Origin: Myxococcota bacterium
GTDB taxonomy: Bacteria > Myxococcota_A > UBA9160 > SMWR01
Direction: 5' to 3'
Length of the DNA stretch: 64,000 bases
NCBI GenBank assembly: GCA_022447545.1
Contig: JAKVBI010000013.1
Location: forward strand, 116,725 to 180,724
Shown: positions 46,544-55,888 of the stretch, piece by piece
How the letters are laid out: the number at the start of each line of letters is the position of its first letter
How positions within the stretch are numbered: position 1 is the stretch's first letter
Notes under the pieces: generated by a model
What the model was told of the DNA's origin: nothing
What the model saw: the letters and a program-made list of their open reading frames with translations, nothing else
Databases searched by the model: none
Position numbers and translations under genes: made by a program

Positions 46544-47353
46544 ATGACTTCTCGGACGTCGATCCGCTCTGAACAGGAAAACGTGTCCAGCGTAGAAGAT
46601 GAGTTCGAGGGTCGGGTGGCCCTGGTCACTGGAGCAGCGGGCGCGGGGATTGGCCAAGCCGTGGCCCGGAGGCTCGCGGCTGGAGGTGCCACCGTCGTGG
46701 TGACGGACATTCATGAAGCGCGCACTCAGGAAGTCACCGAGTCCATTGCGCGCGACTACGACACTCGCGTTCTTGGCTATGCGATGGATGTCGCGGATCG
46801 CAAGAGGGTGGATGAGGTCGTTGCTTCGGTGAAAGAAGAAGCAGGCCCCATACGCGTTCTGGTGAACAACGCTGCCATCAACATCATGGGTGACATCTTC
46901 GACTATGACCCTGAAGATTTCGAGCGGGTTCTAGCCGTGGATCTGACGGCTTGTTGGTACCTGGCGATGGTGACGGGCCGTCACATGAAGGAGGCGGGGG
47001 GGGGCTCCATCGTCAACATCGGATCGATCGCTGGAGATCGCGGTTCTGCTGCCTTCGAGCCGCCCTATGGCATTGCGAAAGGCGGTAGCCAGGCACTGAC
47101 GCGAGGTTTGGCGAAGGCGGGTGGCCCCTTCAACATTCGCTGTAACGAACTTGCTGTGGGGCTCGTGGCTGAGACGCACTGGACACAGATGCACCCGGAA
47201 ATGTTGGATGAACTGCTTCCCGATGTGCCGTTGGGGCGACATGCGACGCCTGCGGATGTGGCTGAAGCCGTGGCCTTTCTGGCTTCCGACCGAGCGGCCT
47301 TCGTGACCGGTGACATCATGAACTTGAGCGGTGGCTTCTTTTTTCGGGGTTGA
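46544..47353 (+). CDS. Short-chain dehydrogenase/reductase
   Basis: 269 residues from the ATG at 46544 (GGAGA about 10 bases upstream); an ATG at 46526 is also possible. Classical SDR motifs are intact: VTGAAGAGIGQAVARRL, D-V-A-D, LVNNAAINI, catalytic Ser in NIGSIAG, and Y-G-I-A-K. Cofactor NAD or NADP; Asp at the end of strand 2 (VVVTDIHEAR) suggests NAD(H). Its stop overlaps the TTG/ATG of the amidohydrolase gene, so the pair are probably coupled. Confidence 0.88.
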   Translation: MTSRTSIRSEQENVSSVEDEFEGRVALVTGAAGAGIGQAVARRLAAGGATVVVTDIHEARTQEVTESIARDYDTRVLGYAMDVADRKRVDEVVASVKEEAGPIRVLVNNAAINIMGDIFDYDPEDFERVLAVDLTACWYLAMVTGRHMKEAGGGSIVNIGSIAGDRGSAAFEPPYGIAKGGSQALTRGLAKAGGPFNIRCNELAVGLVAETHWTQMHPEMLDELLPDVPLGRHATPADVAEAVAFLASDRAAFVTGDIMNLSGGFFFRG

Positions 47354-47382
47354 TGGAGCGGCGAACGAGGAGCAAAGACCCG

Positions 47383-48537
47383 ATGACGATGCCCGAGCGG
47401 ATCATTTCAGGAGACAGCCATCTGGAAGTCTCCCCCGAGCGGTGGGAGGGCTATGTCTCTCAGGAATTCCGCAAGTGGGTTCCTCGGGTCGTTCAGTTAC
47501 CTGAGGGTGGGGATGCCTGGAAGGTGCCTGGCTCGAAGGTCGAAGTTCCGCTGGGGCTGAATTTCGGGGCTGGGCTGGGGCCCAAGGGGCTCAAGACTCG
47601 AGGTATCTCCTATCGGGACAACCCTGCGGGTTCGGGTGACGCCGCTCAGCGACTCCGCGAAATGGATCAGGATGGTGTCGAAGCGGAGTTGCTCTTCCCG
47701 GCCGTTGCGGGTGCGCGCTCGCTGGGAACGAAGCTCCCGCGGGAGGCCCATATTGCAGTCATCCAGGGCTACAACGACTGGCTCTCACAGGAGTTCACTG
47801 CCGCCGACCGAAAACGGCTGCTCGGAGTGGCGATGCTTCCTGCGACGACGGCTGAGGACGCTGCCGAGGAGCTCCGTCGAATCGCGCGCATGCCAGGGAT
47901 TTGCACTGCAGTTCTGCACCTATGGCCCAATGGAAGTCAACTTCCAGCCCCCGAAGAGGATGCCGTCTTCTGGTCCACAGTTGTAGAACTCGATTTCCGA
48001 ATGAGTATCCACTTTGCTTTCGGGGGAGGCGAGAAGGCCGAAACTGCAGCGAGTGGCGTGCGTGCGGGCCAGAACTCGGTGCTCGTCAACGGTGCACTCA
48101 CTCGGCCCGGTGGTCTCACCCCCTTCTGCGTTACTCAGCTCATTACCGCGGGCACCTTCGACCGATTTCCCGATCTGCGCATCCATTTCGCGGAATCTGG
48201 GGCGGGATGGATCCCCTACTACCTGCAGGAGGCCGACAATAACTTTGAGCGCCATCGCTATTACGCGAATCTGGAGCTTGCCCATCCACCGAGTTGGTAC
48301 GTTCCCCGCCATTTCATGTTCAATTTCCAGGATGACTTCCACGCGATCGCGAACCGACGTCAGATTGGAGTCGAAAACCTCACTTGGGGGACGGATTTTC
48401 CCCACTCGGCGACCGATTGGCCTCACTCGCGTAGGCTCATCGAAGCACTTAGCGCCGATCTCGATGCCAACGAGTCCAATGCAATTTTCGGCGGCAATGT
48501 TGCCGACTTCTTCAAGCTCGACTCGATGAGGCAGTAG
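47383..48537 (+). CDS. Amidohydrolase-family TIM-barrel protein (ACMSD-like)
   Basis: 384 residues from the ATG at 47383; starts at 47350-47353 would overlap the SDR stop. Metal-binding motif D-S-H in IISGDSHLEVS at the start, the FAESGAGWIPYYLQEADNNF helix and TDFPHSATDWPHSR near the end are typical of the amidohydrolase-2 group that includes decarboxylases and hydrolases for aromatic or terpenoid intermediates. It lies in the catabolic gene run. The substrate is unknown. Confidence 0.85.
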   Translation: MTMPERIISGDSHLEVSPERWEGYVSQEFRKWVPRVVQLPEGGDAWKVPGSKVEVPLGLNFGAGLGPKGLKTRGISYRDNPAGSGDAAQRLREMDQDGVEAELLFPAVAGARSLGTKLPREAHIAVIQGYNDWLSQEFTAADRKRLLGVAMLPATTAEDAAEELRRIARMPGICTAVLHLWPNGSQLPAPEEDAVFWSTVVELDFRMSIHFAFGGGEKAETAASGVRAGQNSVLVNGALTRPGGLTPFCVTQLITAGTFDRFPDLRIHFAESGAGWIPYYLQEADNNFERHRYYANLELAHPPSWYVPRHFMFNFQDDFHAIANRRQIGVENLTWGTDFPHSATDWPHSRRLIEALSADLDANESNAIFGGNVADFFKLDSMRQ

Positions 48538-48632
48538 CACTCGCAGTCACCTGTAATGATGATCTGCAACTTGTGGTCGGCAGCCCAGGGCGCTTCCATT
48601 GACGCACGGTTTTTTGGGAGTCGACACTACTT

Positions 48633-50114
48633 TTGAGCGAACCGATTCGTACCGATGCACAAGTCGATCACCAGGTTTCGCTGGGTGTCCGTCTCGCCTA
48701 CGGGGTGGGCTCGGTGTCGGACGGCGTCAAGAACGTCGCCTTCAATGCGTTCCTTGTTCTCTACTACACGACGGTTCTGGGGCTTCCGGGTACGCTCTCG
48801 GGCCTTGCCATCTTCATTGCGCTTTGTGTCGACGCGATCACGGATCCGCTGGTGGGATCCCTCTCCGACAATCTCCAAACGCGTTGGGGGCGCCGTCATC
48901 CCTTCATGCTCCTGGCCGCGGCACCCATGGCGTTGTGTCTCTACGGACTCTTTACGCCGCCGTCAGATCTCTCGGATCTGGGACTCTTTACCTGGCTGAC
49001 GAGTTTCGCGATCGGTGTGCGGTTTTTTCTAACCCTCTACATGGTGCCCAGCGGCGCCATGGCGCCAGAGATGACCACCCATTATGACGAACGCACGACT
49101 CTGAACTCGTTTCGGTGGTTGTTGGGCTGGATGGGGTCCCTGACTCTGGCTTCCGCGGGTTGGTTCTATTTTCTCGCGGATTCCGGTGATCAGATCGGCG
49201 AAGGCAGACTGGAAGCGTCGAATTATCCGGCCATCGGTGCTTTCGCGGGGTGCATGGTTTTCCTGGCGATTACGGTCTCGACGCTCGGTACCGCCAAGGT
49301 CATTCCCAGGCTACGCCAATCGCAGGCCCAAACCCGCCGTCGGCTCTTCTCGTTCTCGAGGTTCATGCGTGAGATTCGAACCGCTCTCAACAGCCACTCT
49401 CTTCGGGTACTGCTGGGTAGCTCCATTTTCGCTGCGGCAGGGCTTGGCGTGGGGGAGGTGCTTGGGACCTACATGAACACCTGGTTCTGGGAGTTTCGTT
49501 CGGAGCAGCTCGGCATTTTGACTGTGATGCAGATCGTTCCCCTGCTGGTGGGCGTTTCCATGGTACGCCCTCTCAGTCAGAAGATGGACAAGCGAACTGC
49601 GTCCATTCGCCTCATGCTCTTCGCTGTCTTCTGGGGTCCCCTACCCGTAGTCCTGCGCCTCCTCGATCTCGCACCGGAGAACGGGAATCCGGCACTCTTG
49701 GTGATGATCATGGCCCACGGCATGTTCTTGGTTGCAGCGCTGATCCAGATCGGAATTCTCAGCGGTTCAATGGTCATGGATGCCATCGATGAGAATGAAT
49801 TCGAGACCGGTGAGCGCCACGAAGGCCTCTTCGTATCTACTCTGAGCTTCACCGCGAAAGCGGTTTCCGGTTTCGGTAGCTTCCTGGGTGGGATGATTCT
49901 GGACCTGATCCGTTTCCCGATGGGGGAGGCGGCGGCCGTGGGAGAGGTGCCCTCAGACGCGATCGCGCGCCTCGGAGTGGTAGCGGGGCCCGGCCTGATC
50001 CTCTTCTACCTATGCTCGATTGCATTTCTCAGCCGACTCCGGCTGACGCGCCAGCGCTACGACGAAATCGCTACCACACTCGAAGCGCGAAGAAAGAGCG
50101 AGGGGTCGAGTTGA
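48633..50114 (+). CDS. GPH-family (MelB-like) MFS symporter
   Basis: 493 residues from a TTG at 48633. Twelve helices are predicted by hydrophobicity, with GPH-type features: AYGVGSVSDGVKNVAFNAFL in helix 1, the D-A-x-x-D-P cation-site segment (VDAITDPLVGSLSDN) and R-W-G-R-R-H-P-F after helix 2. GPH proteins cotransport glycosides or other solutes with Na+ or H+. It closes the SDR-ACAD-SDR-amidohydrolase run and may import or export its substrate. Confidence 0.88.
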   Translation: MSEPIRTDAQVDHQVSLGVRLAYGVGSVSDGVKNVAFNAFLVLYYTTVLGLPGTLSGLAIFIALCVDAITDPLVGSLSDNLQTRWGRRHPFMLLAAAPMALCLYGLFTPPSDLSDLGLFTWLTSFAIGVRFFLTLYMVPSGAMAPEMTTHYDERTTLNSFRWLLGWMGSLTLASAGWFYFLADSGDQIGEGRLEASNYPAIGAFAGCMVFLAITVSTLGTAKVIPRLRQSQAQTRRRLFSFSRFMREIRTALNSHSLRVLLGSSIFAAAGLGVGEVLGTYMNTWFWEFRSEQLGILTVMQIVPLLVGVSMVRPLSQKMDKRTASIRLMLFAVFWGPLPVVLRLLDLAPENGNPALLVMIMAHGMFLVAALIQIGILSGSMVMDAIDENEFETGERHEGLFVSTLSFTAKAVSGFGSFLGGMILDLIRFPMGEAAAVGEVPSDAIARLGVVAGPGLILFYLCSIAFLSRLRLTRQRYDEIATTLEARRKSEGSS

Positions 50115-50168
50115 TTTTCGTGGCCAAGCAACGGCTCGGTCGGATTGCTTTTTCAGGGTTTTGACGGG

Positions 50169-51191
50169 TCAAGATAGAAACGGGGCGCAACCCGTTTCTG
50201 CCAGGATGTTTCGAAGGAATGGGTCCTGGGAAGCTCTACTGAACTTCTCTTTCAGCTGAGCGAATGACCATGCGTGATACTTGAACGTCTTCTGGATGTA
50301 GGGAGTCCCGTCGAACTCGAGCGAGGTCTCCTTTTCATCGAGTTCCAGGGCGCGAGCATTGGCGACCGCCCAAGGCAGGAAGCGGCCGGCGATCTGCTCC
50401 TCGAGGAGGGGCGCGAGGCTTGGAAGCAGCGACGAGAGCGATTCGAAATCGCCCTTTGCTTCAGGTGAATCCATCCGTTCGATCCAGTGTACGAGAGCGG
50501 GGGCGTTCTGTGAGAGGTGACGCCCGCATGTCGGGTCGGAGTAGGCCTGATTGAGATTTCCCCATATCCCGAAATCGGCGAATGCGGGACGCTCGCCGAA
50601 CAGATAGGAGCGGTGCTCGAGGTGTTCATTCAGGATCTCGACGGTCCGGAACCAAGAGCGCTCGAGATGTGGCGCGTTTGTTCCGTTGGCTCCAGCGAAT
50701 GCCATTCGGGGAACCATTCGGCGAATCATGAAGGGTACGAGGAGTGGACGAAGTACCTTCAAGGGAAACTCGGGCATCATCAACGCTGTGATGCGCTTAG
50801 CGGCCGAGCGCGCGTCCTCCTTTGGGCCCCAGCGATACTGAAACATCAATTTGTTGCACCACTCGTCTCCGAACTCTTCGAGCAATTCGGAAATGAAGCG
50901 AGCGGCGGGCTCCACGGGATGAATGCTGGGCTCGGGGACTTCGCTTTCGAGTCGTTCGATGATTGGAGTCGAGTCCTGCATCGCGTCATCTTCTGAGAAG
51001 AGCACCAGGGGAATCAATTGAACCCGGGCGTGTTTCTGGAACAAGGCTTCATTCTTGCGGTTTCGGTCGACCCATTCGAAAGGGATTTTCTTGTAACGAA
51101 GATAGCTTCGTACCTTGAGGGAGTACGGAGACATGGTGAGGCCGATCAATCGCAGTCGCTTGGATGGTTGCTGGGGGATGTAGGTAGCCAT
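50169..51191 (-). CDS. Glutathione S-transferase family protein
   Basis: 340 residues, longer than a classical GST. The N-terminal domain reads RLIGLTMSPYSLKVRSYLRY, then RVQLIPLVLFSEDDAMQDST, giving a thioredoxin-like fold with S-P-Y at the active site in place of a canonical Cys or Ser. The C-terminal domain is all-helical and extended. Eukaryote-like GST-fold proteins of this sort occur in many proteobacteria with unknown substrates. Confidence 0.82.
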   Translation of the reverse strand: MATYIPQQPSKRLRLIGLTMSPYSLKVRSYLRYKKIPFEWVDRNRKNEALFQKHARVQLIPLVLFSEDDAMQDSTPIIERLESEVPEPSIHPVEPAARFISELLEEFGDEWCNKLMFQYRWGPKEDARSAAKRITALMMPEFPLKVLRPLLVPFMIRRMVPRMAFAGANGTNAPHLERSWFRTVEILNEHLEHRSYLFGERPAFADFGIWGNLNQAYSDPTCGRHLSQNAPALVHWIERMDSPEAKGDFESLSSLLPSLAPLLEEQIAGRFLPWAVANARALELDEKETSLEFDGTPYIQKTFKYHAWSFAQLKEKFSRASQDPFLRNILAETGCAPFLS

Positions 51192-51339
51192 CTGTATTCA
51201 GGAGTAGTGGTGAACTTCCGTGGGCATTGTACCAGCCGTGGCCAGGAGCACGGCAAGAGCATCGGGTGCGGCGACGGAGAAGACGGTCCAACTCGCGAGG
51301 AAGAAATTTTTTCGCCCTATACTGACGGAAAGGGGAAAG

Positions 51340-52659
51340 ATGGAATTCACAAGACTCAAGGCTTGCGCGTCGATCGCTCTTACTCTGATGCTTCTCTCTG
51401 CGGGGGGATGTTCGAGTTCAGACCCTTCGGGATCGTCTAGTTCACCTCTTTATGCGTGGTTGCAGTATGGAGTGGAGGGTCTTGAGGCTCGTGCGATCGT
51501 AGACGCTGGAACCCGTTGTCCATTGCTGTGGAAGGATGGGGTCGCGGTCGAGATGAGCACTCGTGCTCGGGATGGAACTGATTTCCCCGTCATTTCCTGC
51601 GCATCCCCGATCAGTAACTCTGTGGAGTCTGTCCGGGTCGGTTCGATGGATTTTCCACGTTTCTCTACATCTCCCGAGCGCGTAGTGGTGCTCGGGGATA
51701 CAGGGTGTCGTATTGCTACGGGCTGGTATCAAAATTGCTCCGGCAGCGGTACGGGGACACCATGGAATTTTGCGGAAGTTGCCACGGCGGTCGCCGTCGA
51801 GAAACCGGATCTCATTGTTCATGTGGGAGACTTCGTGTATCGGGAAGCGGAGTGTGATGCCGATGCCCAACCCGGATGCAGGGGCTCTCCCTGGGGCGAC
51901 AAGTGGGATACTTGGGAGACGGATTTTTTTTCTCCAGCGGCTCCTCTGCTCCGCGTCGCACCCTGGATCGTCACCCGTGGAAATCATGAGGATTGCGGTC
52001 GTAACCATCTAGGGTGGCTGCGCTTTCTCGACGGAAGGACACTCACTGATTCCGATCTGACTGATGAGGGGTGCCCACTGATTCCCGACCCCTACAAAGT
52101 CGGATTCGAGGACCTCGATGTTCTCGTCATGGATACGTCGACCAGTCCGAGTGCCGATCTCGATCCGAGCCCGCAGGAACGCTACGCGGATGATTTCACC
52201 CAAGCTGCGGCTCTGGTGAATCAAGGGCGTACCACGTGGAGTGTGACCCACCGTGCTTTCTGGGGGATATTCCCCGACTGGCGGAATCCCTCCGTGTTAG
52301 AGGTGGCTGACCCCATTCTGCAAGCCGCCATCAGCATGATGCCAAACGGAGGTTGGCCCTCGGAGGTCAAGCTCGCCTTGGCGGGACACATACATTTGTT
52401 CGAGATCCTGAGCTTTCCGGATTCGCGCCCTCAACAGGTGATCAGTGGAGGGGGTGGCACCGCACGAGATGCCGCAATCACTTCAGAGGCCATTGATGGG
52501 AATCCTGAAGTATTCGCTCAATTGGGCATCACGCCCGATGATTTCGAGAGCTATCGAGAGTTCGGATATGTGCTTCTCGAGCGATTGCCGGCAGGTGGGT
52601 GGTCGCTGAGGGTCAAAGAACTCGATGGTGTCCAGGTCGAGCAGTTTTCTTTGCGGTGA
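51340..52659 (+). CDS. Calcineurin-like metallophosphoesterase lipoprotein
   Basis: 439 residues from the ATG at 51340 with AAGGGGAAAG upstream. Lipobox A-G-G-C gives a lipidated Cys24. All phosphoesterase blocks are visible: VVVLGDTG, IVHVGDFVYREAE, VTRGNHEDCG, W-S-V-T-H-R and LALAGHIHLF. These bind two metals and cleave phospho-mono- or diesters. Extra cysteines in the secreted part probably form disulfides. It acts outside the cytoplasm. Confidence 0.88.
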   Translation: MEFTRLKACASIALTLMLLSAGGCSSSDPSGSSSSPLYAWLQYGVEGLEARAIVDAGTRCPLLWKDGVAVEMSTRARDGTDFPVISCASPISNSVESVRVGSMDFPRFSTSPERVVVLGDTGCRIATGWYQNCSGSGTGTPWNFAEVATAVAVEKPDLIVHVGDFVYREAECDADAQPGCRGSPWGDKWDTWETDFFSPAAPLLRVAPWIVTRGNHEDCGRNHLGWLRFLDGRTLTDSDLTDEGCPLIPDPYKVGFEDLDVLVMDTSTSPSADLDPSPQERYADDFTQAAALVNQGRTTWSVTHRAFWGIFPDWRNPSVLEVADPILQAAISMMPNGGWPSEVKLALAGHIHLFEILSFPDSRPQQVISGGGGTARDAAITSEAIDGNPEVFAQLGITPDDFESYREFGYVLLERLPAGGWSLRVKELDGVQVEQFSLR

Positions 52660-52797
52660 GGCCGAGGTGTTTCCCGAGATTCCCCGAGACATCCGGGTGG
52701 TGGTGCCATTCTTCGGGAGGCCAGATCGGGATCCGAAATCCCCTGTAAGCCCTCGAGCCGGCCCGAGAAGAGTCGCGCCCGTAAAATGTGCCTTTGC

Positions 52798-52828
52798 GGT
52801 GATCCGATGGGTTGTCCTCCCGCGACCT
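52798..52828 (+). promoter_or_regulatory. ECF-type promoter element, copy C (remote)
   Basis: GGTGATCCG (52798-52806), 14-base spacer, CGCGACCT (52821-52828). It lies 20 bases before the start codon of a 66-residue gene, 27 kb from the sigma operon. The spacer is one base longer than in the other six copies. Confidence 0.72.
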
Positions 52829-52848
52829 GTTCAGCAGGAGGATGAAAT

Positions 52849-53049
52849 ATGCTGCCCTCGACTCAGCAGGCTTTGCCCCCTCTGGAGGGCGATGTGTTCA
52901 GATCTACGTTGCTGATGTTGGTCATGACCGTCAATGAGTTCACCGACAGTCCCGAAGAGACCGTGGACGTCGTCCACGAATTGCTCGACACGAACCGGGT
53001 TCAATTGACTGGCAACTTTCGTGGAACCCGTCTGCGACGGGATGCTTGA
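52849..53049 (+). CDS. Small hypothetical protein behind regulon promoter
   Basis: 66 residues with CAGGAGG upstream. The middle is helical and hydrophobic-charged (RSTLLMLVMTVNEFTDSPEE), with a V-V-H-E-L-L-D motif. No signal peptide or known domain. The promoter copy C directly before it makes it a candidate member of the sigma regulon. Confidence 0.65.
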   Translation: MLPSTQQALPPLEGDVFRSTLLMLVMTVNEFTDSPEETVDVVHELLDTNRVQLTGNFRGTRLRRDA

Positions 53050-53179
53050 ACTTCGTTCTTCTCTCATCGCACTTCATTGTCAGAATGAATGGCCCTCGTT
53101 TTCTTCGGTTCCTCTCACAGTCGGTTTGGCGCTATCATGAGAGGAACCTGCTCGTTTATTTGTATGGAAAGTAATCCCA

Positions 53180-53563
53180 TTGGAAACCAGACTCTATTTC
53201 ATTCTCGGTGATGTGCTCGCCAACGTCGCAGTCGGCGCCGTGGTGGGTATTGCCTGTGCGGCGGCCTTCAGCCCCGGTTGGAACATGATCATCGCCATGT
53301 TTGTTGGAATGGCGATTGGCATGGTTATTTCGCTGCCCACCCTTCTCGGTTTCGTTGCATTATTCGGCGCCATGGAAGTGATGTTGCCTGCAATGACTAC
53401 AGGGATGCTCACGGGGATGGTGGTTTCAATGAGCGCCACCATGGGAGATCTCGCGTTCGGCCCAGCAGCCGTACTTGGTATCAAATCGGGTCTGGGCGTG
53501 CTGGTGGCGATCTATCTCATCAACATCCTCATCAAGCGGAGAGCGCCGAAATGGACCAATTGA
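53180..53563 (+). CDS. Small multipass membrane protein, function unknown
   Basis: 127 residues from a TTG at 53180. Three to four membrane helices, Gly/Ala/Met-rich with many small-residue motifs (GMAIGMVIS, GMLTGMVVSM). A short basic tail ends it. It overlaps the methyltransferase gene by 13 bases, suggesting coupled translation. No family is recognised. Confidence 0.7.
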   Translation: METRLYFILGDVLANVAVGAVVGIACAAAFSPGWNMIIAMFVGMAIGMVISLPTLLGFVALFGAMEVMLPAMTTGMLTGMVVSMSATMGDLAFGPAAVLGIKSGLGVLVAIYLINILIKRRAPKWTN

Positions 53564-54156
53564 CCAAGGATCGCTGGGATCGCGCTGCTCGCAGCTTCGA
53601 CCTGATGGCAGGATATGGGCCCGAAAAGCGTTGGGCACCGTACAAGCAGGAATTCTTCGAGCGCATGGGCGAGGGCCGCGTGTTGTTTTTGGCGGTCGGA
53701 ACCGGTCTGGACATCCGTTTCTTCCCACCGGGTCGTAAGCTCGTTGGAATCGACATCAGTGACAAGATGCTCGATGTAGCGCGTCCTCGCCTCGAGGCCT
53801 ATGACGGGGAAATCGACGTCCGGGTCATGGACGTTCATGAAATGCCGTTTCCCGATGACGAGTTCGATCAGGTTTTCACCTCCTGCACGTTCTGCTCGGT
53901 ACCCAATCCGGTCAAGGGTCTCCAGGCTCTTCATCGAGTCCTCAAGCCTGGTGGTGAACTGCACATGTTCGAGCACACGGGGTCGAGTTACTACCCGTTC
54001 CGGATGATGATGGACCTCATGACTCCACTCTTGCGTGCTCGTGGTACCGAGATGAACCGGAACACCGTGGCGAATGTCGAAGCGGCGGGCTTTGAACTTC
54101 GCGAGGTCAAGCACGTTTTTCTGGACGTCGTGAAGACGATCCACGCCACGGCCTGA
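53551..54156 (+). CDS. SAM-dependent methyltransferase (class I, UbiE-like)
   Basis: 201 residues. Class I Rossmann motifs: motif I VLFLAVGTGLDIRFFP (with VGTG replacing the more common G-x-G-x-G), VGIDISDKMLDVARPRL for motif II, DVHEMPFPDDEFDQVF for motif III and LHRVLKPGGELHMFEH. Targets of this subfamily are small molecules or lipids. The overlap with the membrane protein gene suggests a membrane-related substrate (inference). Confidence 0.85.
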   Translation: MDQLTKDRWDRAARSFDLMAGYGPEKRWAPYKQEFFERMGEGRVLFLAVGTGLDIRFFPPGRKLVGIDISDKMLDVARPRLEAYDGEIDVRVMDVHEMPFPDDEFDQVFTSCTFCSVPNPVKGLQALHRVLKPGGELHMFEHTGSSYYPFRMMMDLMTPLLRARGTEMNRNTVANVEAAGFELREVKHVFLDVVKTIHATA

Positions 54157-54278
54157 TTCCATAGGCTCGCAGTCTTTTTGCTCGTCGCGTGGCGGGCTAT
54201 GGCCTCTGGTTTACCCGATCAATCGTTTGTGAACGATCGGTTCCATGGTTTGGGATGCCCGCATCGATGCCGCGAGAG

Positions 54279-55871
54279 TCATCGAAGATCCGAGTCCATC
54301 AGAAGCGCATAGTGGTAGGCTTCGACCAGCGCGTTCCAGCTTGCCTTGATGATGTCTACATTGACACCAACGGTCCCAAAGATTTCACCATGGAAGCTGT
54401 GTTCTAGAAAGACGCGCACCTTGGCCCCGGTCTCTTCCGTACTGTTGACCACCTTCACGCTGTAATCCGTGAGGTGCAGTTCTTCCACGATCGGAAACTT
54501 TTCGACTAACGCTTCACGAAGTGCATGGTTCAAGGCATCTACGGGGCCGTTTCCTTCGGATGCGCAGAGCTGAGTCGACTCGCCGATCTGCACCTTAACG
54601 GACGCCTCGATCAATCCATCCGTATCCGAGTGTTCGCCGTAACTCGGGGAATAGATACGGTAGTAGACGGGGTCAAACAGCGTACGAAGGCGCCCCACAT
54701 GGCGGCGGACCACGAGGTCAAAGCTTCCGTCGGCATTCTCGAAAGAGTATCCGGCGTGTTCCTTGTCCTGTATCTCGTCCAAAATGGCACGCGTAGCCGA
54801 TGAATCCTCCAACTCGGGATAACGGTTGGCGAGTTTTGCCTTGAGATTTGATCCGCCGGCCAACTCGCTGATCAAGATCTTCCGCGAATTTCCCACGAGT
54901 GCGGGATCGATGTGTTCGTAGGTTTCCGGGTTTCTCTGCACAGCACTGACGTGTACACCGCCTTTGTGGGCGAATGCGGATGGACCCACGAAAGGCTGGC
55001 CTAGAGGTCCGGGCATGCCCAGGTATTCCCATACCTTCTTGGAGGAGGTGGTGAGGCTCGAAAGGCGGTCCTCAGGGAGGCACTCATAACCCATCTTGAG
55101 TTGAAGGTTCGGGAGAATCGAGGTCAAGTCGACGTTACCGCACCGCTCTCCGATCCCGTTGATGGTTCCATGTACCTGGATTGCTCCCTCCTCGACAGCT
55201 CGGAGAGTGTTGGCCACTGCGAGACCACCATCGTTGTGGACATGGATTCCGAGTTTGGCTCCGGGTAGTTCCCGTCTTACCTCCCGGATGGCTTCGGCAA
55301 CCTCATGGGGCATCACGCCTCCATTGGTATCGCAGAGGATCAGGCGATTGGCTCCGCCTTCGAGTGCGGCTGTGATAGACGCCAGTGCATAACCCGGATC
55401 GCTCTTGAACCCGTCGAAGAAATGCTCGGCGTCGTAGAAAACGGGATTCCCGGTCACGTCCGCGAGGAATCGGACGGAGTTCCGAATCATCTCGAGGTTT
55501 CGGTCTGGGGTGATTCGCAGAGCCTGCTCGACGTGCAGATCCCACGACTTACCGAAGATGCAGATGATGTCGGCCTTGGCTTCCACCAGTTTATTGAGGA
55601 AGAAGTCGTCATCGGGTTCGACATCGGCGCGATGTGTCGAGCCGAAGGCCGATACCTTGAGGTGGCTCAACTCCAGTTCCTTGGCCCGGACGAAGAATTC
55701 ATCGTCTTTGGGGTTGGAACCAGGCCAGCCGCCCTCTACGAAATCGACTCCAAGAGCGTCCAACGCCAAGGTGATGTCGAGCTTGTCACCCAGGGAGAGA
55801 GTGACCCCTTCCCCCTGATTGCCATCCCGAAGGGTGGTGTCATAGATTTCAATCTTCTTCCTGGCCATCAT
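54279..55871 (-). CDS. cimA: (R)-citramalate synthase
   Basis: 530 residues, the size of CimA. The TIM barrel starts with IYDTTLRDGNQGEGVTLS and includes GIHVHNDGGLAVANTLRAV (HxH metal site) and G-T-I-N-G-I-G-E-R-C-G-N. The FAHKGGVHVSAVQRNPETYEH segment and regulatory C-terminal domain follow. It condenses pyruvate with acetyl-CoA, giving citramalate for isoleucine synthesis; 2-isopropylmalate synthase is shorter or differs in the F-V-G-P-S-A region. It is 17 bases after leuD. Confidence 0.92.
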   Translation of the reverse strand: MMARKKIEIYDTTLRDGNQGEGVTLSLGDKLDITLALDALGVDFVEGGWPGSNPKDDEFFVRAKELELSHLKVSAFGSTHRADVEPDDDFFLNKLVEAKADIICIFGKSWDLHVEQALRITPDRNLEMIRNSVRFLADVTGNPVFYDAEHFFDGFKSDPGYALASITAALEGGANRLILCDTNGGVMPHEVAEAIREVRRELPGAKLGIHVHNDGGLAVANTLRAVEEGAIQVHGTINGIGERCGNVDLTSILPNLQLKMGYECLPEDRLSSLTTSSKKVWEYLGMPGPLGQPFVGPSAFAHKGGVHVSAVQRNPETYEHIDPALVGNSRKILISELAGGSNLKAKLANRYPELEDSSATRAILDEIQDKEHAGYSFENADGSFDLVVRRHVGRLRTLFDPVYYRIYSPSYGEHSDTDGLIEASVKVQIGESTQLCASEGNGPVDALNHALREALVEKFPIVEELHLTDYSVKVVNSTEETGAKVRVFLEHSFHGEIFGTVGVNVDIIKASWNALVEAYHYALLMDSDLR

Positions 55872-55888
55872 TGAACTCTGATACGCGG

